Positions 34,354 through 47,023 of a stretch of DNA of 64,000 bases are shown in pieces. Within the stretch, counting starts at the first letter, position 1. Each line of letters begins with the position of its first letter. A program made the position numbers and the translations under genes. Location of the stretch: contig NW_004454177.1 of NCBI RefSeq assembly GCF_000283155.1, positions 24,405,912 to 24,469,911 of the forward strand, written 5' to 3'. The notes below the pieces were generated by a model. It did not search any database and was not told the DNA's origin. It saw only the letters and a program-made list of their open reading frames with translations. Source of the DNA: Ceratotherium simum simum. Lineage: Eukaryota; Chordata; Mammalia; Perissodactyla; Rhinocerotidae.

Positions 34354-34634
34354 ACCAACTGGGAGAAGGTATTTGCAAATCATATATCCAATAAAGATAA
34401 TGTCCAAAATATATAACAAACTTATAGAACTCAATAACAAAAATACAAACAATCCCATTAAAAAATGGGCAGAGGATCTGAACAGACATTTTCCAAAGAA
34501 GATATACAGATGGCCAATAGGCACATGAAAAGATGTTTAACATCACTAATTATTAGGGAAATGCAAATCAAAACCACAATAAGATATCAACTCATGCCCT
34601 TCAGAATGGCTATTATTACAAACACACAAAAGAT
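34354..34634 (+). mobile_element. Outer L1, left part (ORF2 C-terminal region)
   Basis: Sense L1 text: 'ccaactgggagaaggtattt', 'gggcagaggatctgaacaga', 'gatggccaataggcacatga', 'aatcaaaaccacaataagat'. It breaks off after 'atggctattattacaaacac'. It is the left half of an older 5'-truncated L1 whose right half resumes at about 41278. Its left target repeat aagaaatatagga is at 34341-34353. Confidence 0.9.
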
Positions 34635-34635
34635 C

Positions 34636-35815
34636 ATGGCGGGCTGTTCCCTTTGTCTCTCTCCTCTAAGTTACAACCAGTCAGACATCCATTGACTAAC
34701 AAACGATTCCCTGCACAGCACACCAGAATGCCTGAGAGATCCATGCATCTGCACATCTGAAGGTGGGTGGACTGGACCTCCAGGAGGCAGTAGAACCATG
34801 GGAGCAGCCCCCTCCCTCTCCCCCAGGGGCTGCAATCTAAAATTCAGATTCTCACACCAACTCAGAGCAGTGGCAATACAAAACGTGGGTCATCACACTG
34901 GGCAACAGCTGGTGACCAGAGGCTGCAGGGAGAAACAAGACACTCATGGCTTAGCCCCTACCCACCCCAGCAGTGGTGGGTGGCACACATTTCCTGAGGC
35001 TTCAGGACACAGAGCAGAGCCAGTGAACTAGCTCCTTCCCCCTCTTCTAGCAGTGACACCAGTCTTTCTAGCAGTGAGGATAGCACCTAAAACGTGGATT
35101 TCAGCAGCAGTGGCAGGGCGCCCTGACCTGAGGTTTCAAAGCACACCAACATGTGTCAGTGACCAGAGACTACATCAAGCAGCAACCACCTTCACTCACG
35201 GCTTAACCCCTGCACCTCCTCCAGCAGTGGCAGGTCGCACCTGTGATCTAAGTCTTCAGGAACCACAGCAGAACCTGTGGCCCAGCCCCCAATGGTGGCA
35301 CACCCGACACTGGCTCTAACAGCAGCAAGGGCTCCATATAAGACCCTGGGCCCTCAGCAGTGACAATGACACTTGTGAACACAGTGCCCTTGGCAGTGGT
35401 GCTGCCAGCACCCCCAGACCACCGGGGAGCAGAAGCACATGTGGTGCACGGGGCAGCAACACTCAAGTCTGTGGAGAGCCTGCAGAGAGCCAGTGGGGGA
35501 ACATGAGACCCAAGTGACTCTGGAAGCAGCAGAAGTGCTTGCAGCTTGGTGACTCTGGTGGCAACACCTGAGGCTGTAGCTACATTGTAAGCAGCAAGGC
35601 ACCAGCAACCTCAGAGGCACAAACAGCACAAGGAGGGCATTGACGACACCTCTAGCAGAGGCGGTTGCAGGTTGAAAGTGCAGGCTCTCAAATACAACCA
35701 GAAGCAGCTCAGAAGCAAAGTAACCAAACCCTTACCCAAATAAGAAATGTGTTTATTACCACAGATGTGCAAGCAGAGGATCAACTCATCAAGTACCACG
35801 AAGGACTACAGTAAC
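34636..35815 (+). promoter_or_regulatory. L1 5' UTR (former internal promoter)
   Basis: The longest GC-enriched segment of the region, containing repeated 'cagcagtggcag'-like units and CCACC/CCCCTCC blocks. In L1 this region holds the internal Pol II promoter. Few CpGs remain, which fits methylation decay. Short frames here on both strands are by-products. Confidence 0.6.
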
Positions 35816-36828
35816 ATGGCAGAACAGAAAGAAAATGACAATTCTCCAGTAACCAAACTTGAAGTCACAGAAGATTACAATCTAACTGACAGAGAATTCA
35901 AAATAGCTGTCATGAAGAAACTCAATGCGTTACAAGAAAACTCAGAAAGACAGTTCAGTAAGCTCAGGAATAAAAGTAATGAATAGAAGGAGTACTTCGC
36001 CAAAGAGATTGAAACTCTAAAAACAAACCAAACAGAAATTCTGGAGATGAAGAACACAATTAATGAGATTAAAAAAATAAAATAGAAAGCAAAGAAAATA
36101 GAGTAGACTATATGGAAGAGAGAATTAGTGAGCTTGAAGAAAGAAATCTAGAAATGATTCAGGTGGAAGAGGAGAGAGAAATAAGATTTTGAAAAAATGA
36201 AGCAATTCTACAAGAAATATCCAACTCAATTAGGAAAAGCAACATAAGGATAATAGGTATGCCAGAAAGAGAAGAGAGGGAGAAAGGAGCAGAGAGCGTA
36301 TTCAAAGAAATAATAGCTCAGAACATCCCAAACCTGGGGAAGGAACTGGATATACAAGTATATAAAGCCAATAGAACTCCTAATTATCTCAATGCAAAAA
36401 AAACTTCTCCAAGGCATATTATGTTAAAACTGTCAAAATTCCAGGATAAAGAAAGAATATTAAAGGCAGCCAGAGAGAAGAAAATAACTTACAAAGGACC
36501 TGTTATCAGGCTATGAGCAGATTTCCCAGCAGCAACTCGACAGGCTAGGAGACAGTGGAATAACATCTTCAAAATATTGAAAGACAAAAATTATCAGCCA
36601 AGAATACTCTATCCAACAAAGTTATTCTTCAGATATGAAGGAGAAATCAAAGCTTTCCCAGACAAACAAAAGCTGAGGAAGTTCATCGCCACTGGACGTG
36701 CCTTACAAGGAATGTTGAAGGAAGCCCTCCTATCTGAAACAAAAAGCAAAGGTTTACAAAGCTTTGAGCAAGGTGATAAAAAGACAGACAGAATCAGAAA
36801 ATTGCAACTCTATATCAGAATAGGTTAG
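35816..36828 (+). pseudogene. L1 ORF1 pseudogene (ORF1p, RNA-binding chaperone)
   Basis: The ATG at 35816 begins MAEQKENDNSP. A coiled-coil region (heptads in LNALQENSERQFSKLRNK and IETLKTNQTEILEMKNTI) runs to about 36220. The RRM starts about 36245 (RIIGMPEREEREKG) and the C-terminal domain contains RILYPTKLFFRYEGEIK. An in-frame stop lies at 35984-35986, several more at 36080-36195, and one at 36514-36516 (TGA). The N- and C-terminal parts are in different frames, so at least one indel has occurred. Total length about 337 codons is near the family's usual 340. Confidence 0.85.
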
Positions 36829-37212
36829 TAAACAATTTTAACACAAATCCTAAAGGGAAGGAAAGCATCAAAAATAACTACAACAACTTCAATTTGGTAA
36901 CAAGCTCACAACACAAAAAAGTATCATTTGAGACAACAAAAACCTAGAAGGGGAAGAGAAAAAGGATGGACCCTGCATAGGCTAAGGGAGATAAGATGTT
37001 ATCAGTAGAAAAAGAACTATCTCACTTATGAGATCTTTTATATAAACCTTATGGTAACCACAAAACAAAAAAATGAGAGCAGAGTCACAAATCATAAATA
37101 AAGAAGAAACTGAGAAAAACATCACAGAAAACCACCAAATGGAAATGGCAGACAGAAATACAAAGGAAAAGAAACAATGGAAATATAGAACAATCAGAAA
37201 GATAAAGATAAA

Positions 37213-40200
37213 ATGGCAGCATTAAGCCCTTATATATCAATGATCACTCTAAATGTAAATAGATTGAATTCACCAATCAAAAGACACAGTGTGGCTGCAT
37301 GGATTAAAAAACAAGACCCAACAATATGCTGCCTCCAGGAGAACCACTTCAGCTCTAAAGACATACAGGCTCAGAGTAAAGGGATGGAAGACAATATTTC
37401 AAGCAACTAGCAAACAAAAGAAAGTGGGCATAGCCACATTTATATCAGACAAAATAGACTTTAAGACAAAGAAGTCATCAAGATACAAAGATGGACATTA
37501 TATAAACATAAAAGGAACATTTCTTCAAGACTACATAACACTTATTAATATATATACGCACCTGACACAGGAGCACTAAAGTATATAAAGCAACTATTAA
37601 AAGACTTAAAGAGAGAAATTGACAGCAACACAACAGCAGTAGGGGACCTTAACACCTCACTTACATAAGTGGATAGATCATCCAGACAGGAAGTCAACAA
37701 GGAAATAGTGGTCTTAAATGAAACACTAGACCAGATGGACTTAATAGATATATACTGAACATTCCATCCAAAAGCAGAATAATACACATTCTTCTCAAAT
37801 GCACATGGAACATTCTCAAAGATAGACCATATGCTGGGGAAAAAAGCAAGCCTCAATAAGTTTAAGGATATTGAAACCATATCAAGCCTCTTTTCCGACC
37901 ACAATGGTATGCAACTAGAAATCAACTATAAGAAGAAAGCTAAAAATGTCACACATATGTGGAGACTAAACAACATGGTACTGAACAACTATTAGATCAA
38001 CAAAGAAATCAAAGGAAAAATAAAAAGATACCTAAAGACAAATGAATTTAAAAGCACAACATAGCAAAACTTATGAGATGAAGCAAAAGCAGTACTAAGA
38101 GGGAAGTTTATAGCAATACAGGCTACTCCATGAAACAAAAAAAAAAAATCTCAAATAACAATCTAATACCATACCTAAAAGAACTAGAAAAAGAAGAACA
38201 AACAAAGCCTAAAGTCAGTAGAAGGAAGGAAATAATAAAAATCAGAGCAGAAATAAATGAAACAGAGCCTAAAAAAGAAATAGAAAGGATCAATGAAACT
38301 AAGAGCTGGTTCTTTGAAAAGATAAACAATATTGACAAACCCTTAGCTAGACTCACTAAGAAAAAAGAGAGAAGGCTCAAACAAATAAAATCAGAAAAGA
38401 AAGAGAAACTACAACAGATACCAAAGAAATACAAAAGATTATAACAGAGTACTATGAAAAGTTATACACCAACAAATTGGATAACCTAGAAGAAATGGAT
38501 AAACTCTGAGAATATTACAACCTCCTGAAACTGAATCAAGAAGAAAAAACAAATCTGAACAGACCAATCACAAGTAAAGATATTGAAAAGTAATAAAAAA
38601 TCTCCCAAAAAATAAAAGTCCAGGGCCAGATGGTTTCTCTGGGGAATTCTACTAAACATTCAAAGAAGATTTAATACCCATTTTTCACAAAATCTTCCAA
38701 AAAATTGAAGAGGAAGTGATGCATCCTAACTCATTTTATGAGGCCAACATTACCTTGATACCAAAACCAGACAAGGACAACACAAAAAAGGAAACTTACA
38801 GGCCAATCTCATTGATTAACATAGATTCAAAAATCCTCAATGAAATAGTAGCAAATCAAATACAACACATTAAAAGGATCATACACCACAATCAAGTGGG
38901 ATTTATTCCAGGGATGCAGAGGTGGTTCAAGATCTGCAAATCAATTGTTGTGATACAACACATTAACAAAATGAAGCAAAAAAATCGCATGAGCATCTCA
39001 ATAGATGCAGAGAAAGCATTTGACAAGATTCAGCATCATATATGATGAAAACTACAAATAAAATGGGTATAGAAGGAAAGTACCTCAACATAATAAAGGC
39101 CATATATGACAAACCCACAGCCAACATCATACTCAGTAGTGAAAAACTGAAAGCTATTCCTCTAAGAACAGGAACAAAGCAAGGATGCTCACTCTCACCA
39201 CTCTTATCCTACATAGTATTGGAAGTCCTACACAGTGGAATTAGGCAACAAAAAGAAATAAGGGGATCCAAATTGGAAAGGAATAAGTAAAACTGTCACT
39301 ATTTGAGGATGGCATGATTCTATATATAGAAAACCCTGGAGAATCCACTAAAAACCTATAAGAAAAAAATTAATGAATACATTAAATTTGCAGGGTACAA
39401 AATCAATGTACAAAAATCAGTTGCATTTCTATACACTAAAAATGAACCAGCAGAAATAGAAATCAAGAAAACAATCCCATTTACAATAACTATAAGAATA
39501 AAATACCTAGGAATAAACTTAACCAAGACGGTGAAAGACATACGCTGAAAACTATAAGACATTATTGAAAGAAACTGAAGAAGATATAAAGAAATGGAAA
39601 GATATCCCATGCTCATGGATTGGAAGAATAAATATAGTTAAAATTTCCATATTACCTAAAGCAATCTACAGATTTAATGCAATCCCAATCAGAATCTCAA
39701 TGACAATTTTCATGGAACTAGAACAAAGAATCCTAAAATTTTTATGGAACAATGAAAGACCCCGAATAGCCAAAGCAATCCTGAGAAAAAAGAACAAAGT
39801 TGGAGGTATCACAGTCTCTGAATTCAAAATATATTACAAAGCTATAGTAATCAAAACAGCATGGTACTGGCAGAAAAACAGACACACAGATCCATGGAAT
39901 AGAATCGAAAGCCCAGAAATAAAAACACACATCTACAGACAGCTAATCTTTGAGAAAGGAGCTATGAACATAGAATGGAGAAAGGAAAGTCTTTTCAATA
40001 ACTGGTGTTGGGAAAACTGGACAGCCACATGAAAAAGAATGAAAGTAGACCATTATCCTACACCATAGACAGAAATTAACTCAAAATGGATTAAAAATTC
40101 GAATTTAAGACCTGAAACCATAAAACTCCTAGAAGAAGACAGAGGCAGTATGCTCTTTGACATCAGTCTTAGAGGTATCTTTTCGAATACCAGCTACTAC

Positions 40201-41010
40201 TCAGGCAACATAAACAAAAGAAAAAAATAAACAAATGGGACTAGTTCATACTAAAAAACTTCTGCACAGCAAAGGAAACCATCAAAAAAACAAAAAGACA
40301 CCTCACCAACTGGAAGAAAATATTCACAAATTATATATTCGATAAGGGGTTATTTTCCAAAATGTAGCAAGAACTCATACAACTCAACAACAAGAAAACA
40401 AACAGCCTGATCAAAAAATGGACAGAGGATATGAACAGACAGTTTTCCAAAGAAGATATCTAGATGTCCAACAGGCACATGAAAAGATGTTCAGCATCTC
40501 TAATTATTAGGGAAATGCAAATCAAAACTACAATGAGATATCACCTCACACCCATCAGCATGGCTATTATTAAAAAGAGAAGAAATAACAAGTTTTGGAG
40601 AGGATGTGAAGAAAAGGGAACCCTCATACACTGTTGGTGGTAATGCAAACTTGTGCAGCCACTATGGAAAACAGTATGGATATTTGTCAAAAAATTAAAA
40701 ATAGAACTACCATATGATCCAGCTATTCCCCTTCTGGGAACTCATCCAAAAAACATCCAAACACTAATTGGAAAAGATATTTGCACCCCTATGCTCACTG
40801 CAGCATTATTCATAATAGCCAAGACTTGGAAGCAACCCAAGTGCCCATAAATAGACGAGTGAATAAACAAGACGTGGTATATATACACAATGGAATACTA
40901 CTCAGCCATCAAAAAAGACAAAATCATGCATTTGTGACAATATGGATGGACCTTGAGGGTATTAAATGAAGCAAAATAAGCCCGACAGAGAAAGACAAAT
41001 ACTGTATGAT
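37213..41010 (+). pseudogene. L1 ORF2 pseudogene (endonuclease and reverse transcriptase)
   Basis: The ATG at 37213 starts MAALSPYISMITLNVNRLNS, the normal L1 endonuclease N-terminus. The endonuclease is cut by a frameshift near 37370-37400 and further stops to about 37930. The RT covers about 38600-39620: palm parts [15 protein letters not shown], then [15 protein letters not shown], then [12 protein letters not shown]. The F/YADD active site reads FEDG (ttt-gag-gat-ggc, 39302-39313), losing the key Asp residue of the pair. The C-terminal part 39565-40850 includes long open stretches (155 codons at 39565-40032) and ends with stops near KCP. Dead and non-autonomous. Confidence 0.88.
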
Positions 41011-41277
41011 TTCACTCATATGTGAAGATAAACAAACAGACATATAGATAAGGAGAACAGATCTGTGGTTACCAAAGGGGCAGGGGGGAGGGGGAGGGCA
41101 AGAGGGGTAAAGGGGCACATATGTATGGTGATGGATGGAAAACTTGACTTTTGGTGGTGAACACAATGCAGCCTATACAGAAGCTGAAATATAATTATGT
41201 ACACCTGAAGTTTACACAGTGTTATAAACCAATGTGATCTCAATAAAATAGTAAAAAGTAAAAAGAAAAATGGCAGG

Positions 41278-41976
41278 ACCAAAAAAAAGACAAAAAATAA
41301 TGTGTTGGAGAGGACGTGGAGTAAAGGGAACCCTCATACACTGCTGGTGGAAATGTAAACTGGTGCAGCCATTATGGAAAACAGCATGGAGATTCCTCAA
41401 AATATTAAAAATAGAACTACCATATGATCCAGTTATTCCACTTCTGGGTGTTTATCCCAAGAACACAAAAACACTAATTCAAAAAGATATATGCACTCCT
41501 AAGTTTATTGCAGCGTTATTCACAATAGCCAAGACTTGGAACTTAAGTGCCCATCAACAGGTGAATGGATAAAGAAGATGTGGTATATATATATAATGGA
41601 ATACTACTCACACATAAAAAAGATGAAATTGTGCCATTTGTGACTATATGGATGGACCTTGATAGCATTATGCTAAGCGAAATAAATCAGATGGAGCAAG
41701 CCAAACATCATATGATTTCACTCATATGTGGAAGATAAAAAAACAACAACAACAAACTCATAGATACAAAGAACAGATTGGTGGTTGCCAGAGGGGAAAG
41801 AGGGTAGGAGGAGGGTCAAAGAGGTAAAAGGGCACAGTTGTACAGTAATGGATGGCAACTAGACTTTTGGTGGTGAACACAACATAGTCTACACAGATGT
41901 CGAAATATAAGGACATACACCTGAACTTTATATAGAGTTATAAACCAAAATTACCTCAATAAAAAAAACTTTTGAA
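41278..41976 (+). mobile_element. Outer L1, right part (ORF2 end and 3' UTR)
   Basis: The text resumes the older L1 after the inner insertion: 'aataatgtgttggagaggac', 'gggaaccctcatacactgct', 'gaaatgtaaactggtgcagc', the ORF2 C-terminus (frame 41270-41572), then the 3' UTR 'gtgaacacaacatagtctac' and the A-rich tail 'cctcaataaaaaaaactttt'. The right target repeat aagaaagatagga at 41977-41989 matches the left copy at 34341-34353 at 12 of 13 positions. Confidence 0.9.
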
Positions 41977-41989
41977 AAGAAAGATAGGA

Positions 41990-42481
41990 AAACCATATGA
42001 AAATATATAATGGCCACCAAACACTTGGAAATGAAAACTTGCCTTGATAATAAGGTGACCACATGTATACATTAACACAGTCACTTGAAATTGCAATGAT
42101 GCATAATGTAATGCCATGAACATAAACAATAGTCTATAAGAAAGATCTGAAACTTGCCCTGAGCTTGTGTCATAAAATCATTCTGAAAAATAAGCAAAAT
42201 AAAAATTAGAGCACAGAAAAACCTTGAGCAATAGAAGGAATCAAAGGATTCATTTTGAAATGTAGCACTTTCATTATAGATTATTGTAAACTACAGCGTT
42301 GTAGTAGAAAAATGTCTTGAAATCAGAAATGTTATTCCTTCACTCTCACAACCCACCCTATTTCCCATTTTGCAAGTCTTTGCCTCAGACATGTGGTATG
42401 ATAGAAAAAGATAACCTAAATTCAAAGGTTCTTGCTATGTTTTAAAACATCCTCAGTCTTTTGACAAGATAAATCTAAGTG
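41990..42481. other. Unassigned sequence
   Basis: No gene or family recognised. Confidence 0.4.
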
Positions 42482-42526
42482 TGCTTGTATGTGTGTGTGT
42501 GTGTGTGAGTGTGTGTGTGTGTGAGT
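42482..42526. repeat. (TG)n microsatellite
   Basis: About 20 TG dinucleotides interrupted by two GAG steps ('gtgtgagtgtgtgtg'). Confidence 0.95.
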
Positions 42527-43900
42527 AAAGAGAGGAGAGGGAAAGGCTTTTAGGGGGGCAGGGAGAGAGAATGGAAGAGACCACTCTAGCCTGGAAAGGC
42601 TTGTGGGTGGTGATGTAAGAGTCACAAAGACCCATATAGCAGCAGGTTTGGACAACACAGTGATACAGGCACAGAAGCCAGAGGGAATGGCTGTATGATG
42701 TACATTGGAGCCATGTTTAAGGGGAAGTGTCTCAGTATCATCAGATATTTTATGCCACCAATGTAAGGTATGTCAAATATAATTTTTAAAATGCTAAGAA
42801 ACATAATTCTCATTCAAATAAATAGGAAGCATGTGTCAACTCATTAATGAGGGTATAATCAGAATGAAAAAGCTGGTTCAAAGGATGATAAAGTAACTCA
42901 TGCACACATAGTCAATGAAAGAGAAATAGAGAATTCCAGAATAAAACTGCTAAATTACAAAACCAGTTATGTTGTCTTAGAGGACAATGAAAAACCATCT
43001 TTAGAATTACCTTCTTTAGGGGACAGAAATACTTTGTATCTCTTCACAATAAAACATTTTCATCTTATCAGATTTTTTTATAACATCTGTTTTTATAGAG
43101 TTGTAAAAGGTCCTACTCCATAGGAAATACTAAAGCAAATATACACACTTTCTTCTACAGGATCAGAAAATCCTTTTTATACAAAGCCCCAGCATGACAA
43201 TGAAGCCCACATAATCAATTTTTTTTTTGCCTTACTTCCAAATTTTTGATTTTTTTCTTTATAAGTAGAAGCTGTAGACCCATCCAAACTAAAGGAATAG
43301 CTATAGGGTTAGATATAACAGGACAAAGTCAGCAGAAAGTATTTAACTAATTAAAGATGTCTAGCTGGACACCTGGAAACTTTGGTACAATTTGAGGAGC
43401 AGGAGGAGAAGAAAACCCAAATGCCTAGTTAATTTTTCTGTCAGCCAGGCAGGATGGAGATTTGGATATGGAATTAGCAAAGAGTAATAATGGATAAGTG
43501 TGATACTTTTGTACAACCTAGTGTTATATCTAAACTTAATTCTCAATAATGAATAACACAATTAGATCATAAGATGTCAAAGGCTCAAAAGAACACAAGA
43601 ACCCAGAATAAAATCAATATAAATTTCTGTCTTTTTAAAAAATGACTGTACTTACTATAGGTTGTGGTTGTTACAGTCACAATGTGGACTGAATGAGAAT
43701 GAATTGGAGAAAATATCACAATATGATAAAAGCAATCCAGTCTATGAGAGATTATGAAAAGTTTGCTTCTTGGATTTTGGCTTAAAATATCCTATAATCT
43801 GACCCTATGATAGTGGAAGGCATCAGGCTGTCATACATTTTCCACATTTTCACTAACTAGACCAACTGGATGCCCCTCTATCCTAAGCTGAAGTCAAGGT
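42527..43900. other. Unassigned sequence
   Basis: No gene or repeat family recognised. A T-run lies at about 43219-43228. Confidence 0.4.
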
Positions 43901-44990
43901 GGGGTGGGAGAGTGTGGTTACATATAGTGTCTGGTAATGATAACAGAGAAAATTGTTACTCTCTTCTCTTATTACTTTGATTGTGTTGTGTTAATGGGCA
44001 GTCTCAGAATTCCATTCTTTCTCCTCTCACTTACTCAACTGGGAAACCACCAGCAAGTCACTTATCTCTCAAGGCCAGAGTCTTCCCATCTACGAAGCTA
44101 AGGGTCAGACTTCGACCTCTTTTCAGCTCTCAAAGTCTATGCTTCAAACATTCCTGCTCTTTATCAGAACAGGGCTACCTAGCATATGAAACCAGAACTG
44201 CTGAAGAAACAGCCAAAACCTAGAGCAAGACAGAGAAATCTCTATTTTTAAAATAATTACCTAATTACCAAGATAAATTAGGACAATTTTTAATTATACA
44301 AAGTGAAATTAAACTCAAGTGTTCAAAAGTATACCTTTGAAGAAACCAAAGCTTGGTCACAAAAAAGAAAATGTCAACAGTTTTAAAAACCTCACTAGAT
44401 TCACAGGAGAGAGTGTTTTAAAAACTAAACACACACACACACAAATCTCATTCATTTAAAGGAAAATACATTAACTAGACAAAAAGCAAAAAAAACAAAA
44501 ACCAAAAAAAAGAAGAAGGAAAGAAATGGCACATACATCCATTTTGCCCGGAGACATTTGGACGCAACTCAGGAAATTCTGTGTCAGCACAGACAAATAG
44601 GTAAACAGGGAGAATTAGATTTTTTCAGTCCAGCCTGACTTGAACTCCTCTTTTAGCCAAGTCCCTTGTGCTGTGCACTCATCCTAGTACTCTGGATACC
44701 TTGCTTACAGGCACAGACTTCCGCAGGGAGCACTTATTTTTTCCTCACTGTTTCATTTGCAGTGAATACAAATTCTCTTCCCATTGGGGTTGGGAGGCAA
44801 GAGGTGAGACAGCCTGGTCACCTTTGAACATTCCTGCCTGCAAAGGAGCTTCTGTAAACATCAAAAGAAAAGCCTTCACAGCATTCAGCAAACAAAAACT
44901 AAACAATGAATCTCCTACTTATTCAGCAACCCCTGGAGAGTTTCCAAGAACCAGGTGATCTCAGTCATCAAAGAAACTACAGGTCTGTGG
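43901..44990. other. Unassigned non-repetitive sequence with simple A-rich and CA tracts
   Basis: Short (CA)n at about 44427-44442 and an A-rich tract at 44485-44520. The + frames 43981-44223 and 44668-44958 have no recognisable domain. Nothing marks a gene. Confidence 0.35.
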
Positions 44991-45400
44991 GGCCAGGCCT
45001 CCGGAGTGCAGACCTTCCTTGAAGGAATTTGAGATTAAATGATAGCTTTCCATAGACACAGGAGCTCTGAAAAAACTCTGCCGGGACAGAAATGTATTAA
45101 CTCTCGGGGTTATATTTTCAATGTCGTGTGCAAGCAATTTAGCTGGCTGACTCCCTCTGACGTTAATAGTGGCTATGCAGTTAAATCCTAATCTGCCATT
45201 TTGGACCTAGACTTCACAGCTTTCTTTTCTTCCTACAAAAGAGAGCATTTTGCTGCTGATGGGGGTGTGATGTGGAATAAAAGGAATTATTTGGCTTGCA
45301 GCATCAGGCATCAATATAGTCACTGTTGTCCGTTTCAAAACTTTGAAACAGTTGTCTGAATTTTTGCAGAGGCCAAACTGTGTAAAAGATAGAGAATATA
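44991..45400. promoter_or_regulatory. Candidate conserved noncoding element
   Basis: Non-repetitive block that still keeps isolated CpGs ('gcctccggagtgcag', 'ctgccgggacagaa', 'ctctcggggttat', 'tgacgttaatagtgg', 'gtccgtttc') in an otherwise CpG-poor window. CpG retention and the absence of repeat signatures make it a plausible conserved element. No coding frame or known motif set identifies its role. Confidence 0.25.
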
Positions 45401-46690
45401 CATATTTTTGTTAGACCAATGAGCAAAATGCTTACTTATTTTCTTAGAATCACCGAATTTTGGAAATTTATCTTCTAATATTTAATCCAATAATTATTTT
45501 GGCAGCATCTATATGAATACTTATTTCAGTGCATTTTCCATTAATCCTTTTAGAGCTTTTGCTTCTTATATGTCTACTAAGAGCAGTAAACTCTCTTCCC
45601 AGAAAGAGGCACCTATATCCGAATTTGTTAACAGAATTTCACAGGGTTCACAAATTCCCTGAAACCCACACATGGATATAATTCCCAATTTAAGAGTCCA
45701 TAATCTAACATCCATCTAAATACCATAACACCACTCTCTGTTTTTGCAACATAAGAGTAGTGAATAAGATTTGAGGTATTGGAAGGAATGGTCTTAAATA
45801 AACCTATTGTATTTTCCATACAATTGCTTTCTTCATATAATGAAGAGGACCTCTCAGTGTTACCGTATTGCCTATGGTGTGGTACATGGTATATTCATAT
45901 ACAAGAAATGTGGCCACTTTAATGAAATTAGTTAGTCGGCCAGTGAATTCAGTAAAAATAACCAGCAACCAGAGTTAGCAACCATTCATTTCACTCAATT
46001 AACTCACCAAGGATATTTGTTCAGTGAACGTTACAATTGGTGAAGCCACTTCATATTCTCTGCCAGCTCACTGCCAAAATCATTCCAAGGATTTTAACCT
46101 ATTATGAAACAGTAAATGGGCTGTGATCCCCTTCAGCATCTCTGGTAACAAGCCATTTACTGAAATGGCAGTAGCAATAAATTACACACTTTCTAGCTTG
46201 TATAGTATGTTATGTCAAAGGCGAGGCTTTAATACCTGGTTAATATTTACCTTTGATTGAATTCCTACCATGTTCAGGGCACTCCATGGAGTTAAAACCA
46301 AAGTACAAAACTTTATTTCTGCCCTTCAGCATCTTTACAATCTGGTTGGGAGATGGGGGAGGGTGGTACACAACCAGCAGAAATAATATACATCTACAAT
46401 GCAGAAACACAGTCACTGTCTACTACCACTGTACAAAGTATTACACAAAGGTTAAGTAACAAGGGATCTGAAAATGGTAACAGAAAAATACCATCCTGCA
46501 CAAGTATCAACAACTTTGGAAGGGGTGAGGGGCATGACTTAGAGAGAAGCAGTTTTTAAAGCATCTCTTTTAAAATGTTACCTGAAATTCCTCAAAGTTA
46601 GAAAAATTGTTAAGTGCTTGGGAAAGACATTTATTTCAATGAAATTTAAAAAATAATTGAGGATGTCCCTAGAAATTAGGACGTTTTGAA
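45401..46690. other. Unassigned sequence
   Basis: No gene or repeat family recognised. Confidence 0.35.
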
Positions 46691-46694
46691 TTCA

Positions 46695-46850
46695 TCAATG
46701 TGAAAGGGTCCCATATCTGAACAGGAACTGCCCTGACCAGGTGGTATCCTCTGGATGCTGTTCGGTCTGTCCATGCTGAGCACGAAGATATTGATAAACA
46801 TTGTCTAGGTCTATTAGGTCAAACGTCCGTACTGAAATCAGAAGGAATTT
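46695..46850 (-). other. Small open frame with possible splice acceptor, antisense
   Basis: On the - strand a stop-free frame of 51 codons ends at TGA (46697-46695). It has a protein-like composition (RTFDLIDLDNVYQYLR, then AQHGQTEQHPEDTTW) and retains several CpGs. An AG acceptor-like junction ('ccttctgatttcag' in - strand sense) ends at 46832. No donor is evident, so it would have to be a terminal exon. The protein is not recognised. It could be a pseudogene scrap, an exapted old repeat or chance. Confidence 0.25.
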
Positions 46851-47023
46851 TTACTTAGAATTTATATAAACAGCTAAATGCTTAATAAATCAGAACGTAG
46901 CCCACATTATTATATACATTAGTTTATTTTAATATACGTTAATAGTAACGGACACATATAGATAGTTATATAGATATATCCAATTCACTTTCATTCGTCT
47001 GTTGATGATACCCTTACCTAGAC

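Larger units (their letters stand above)
34635..41277 (+). mobile_element. Inner L1 LINE, nearly full length (5' UTR, ORF1, ORF2, 3' end)
   Basis: A 6.6-kb L1 inserted in an older L1. Order: a GC-richer 5' UTR that begins near 'atggcgggctgttccctttg' (34636-35815), ORF1 (35816-36828), a 384-nt spacer, ORF2 (37213-about 41010), a short 3' UTR with a G-rich tract at about 41080-41100, and 'caataaaatagtaaaaagta' as end and A-rich tail. Both ORFs are broken by stops and frameshifts. Target repeats are A-rich and diverged (acaaacacacaaaagat at about 34618-34634 against accaaaaaaaagacaaaaaat near 41278), so the exact ends are uncertain by about ten bases. Confidence 0.9.

Noticed and set aside
35053..35629. 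Frames on both strands in the L1 5' UTR
   Set aside because: L1 5' UTRs are GC-rich and produce chance frames; no domain seen.
38123..38434. Hydrophobic antisense frame resembling a membrane protein
   Set aside because: Mirror of the Lys/Glu-rich part of L1 ORF2.
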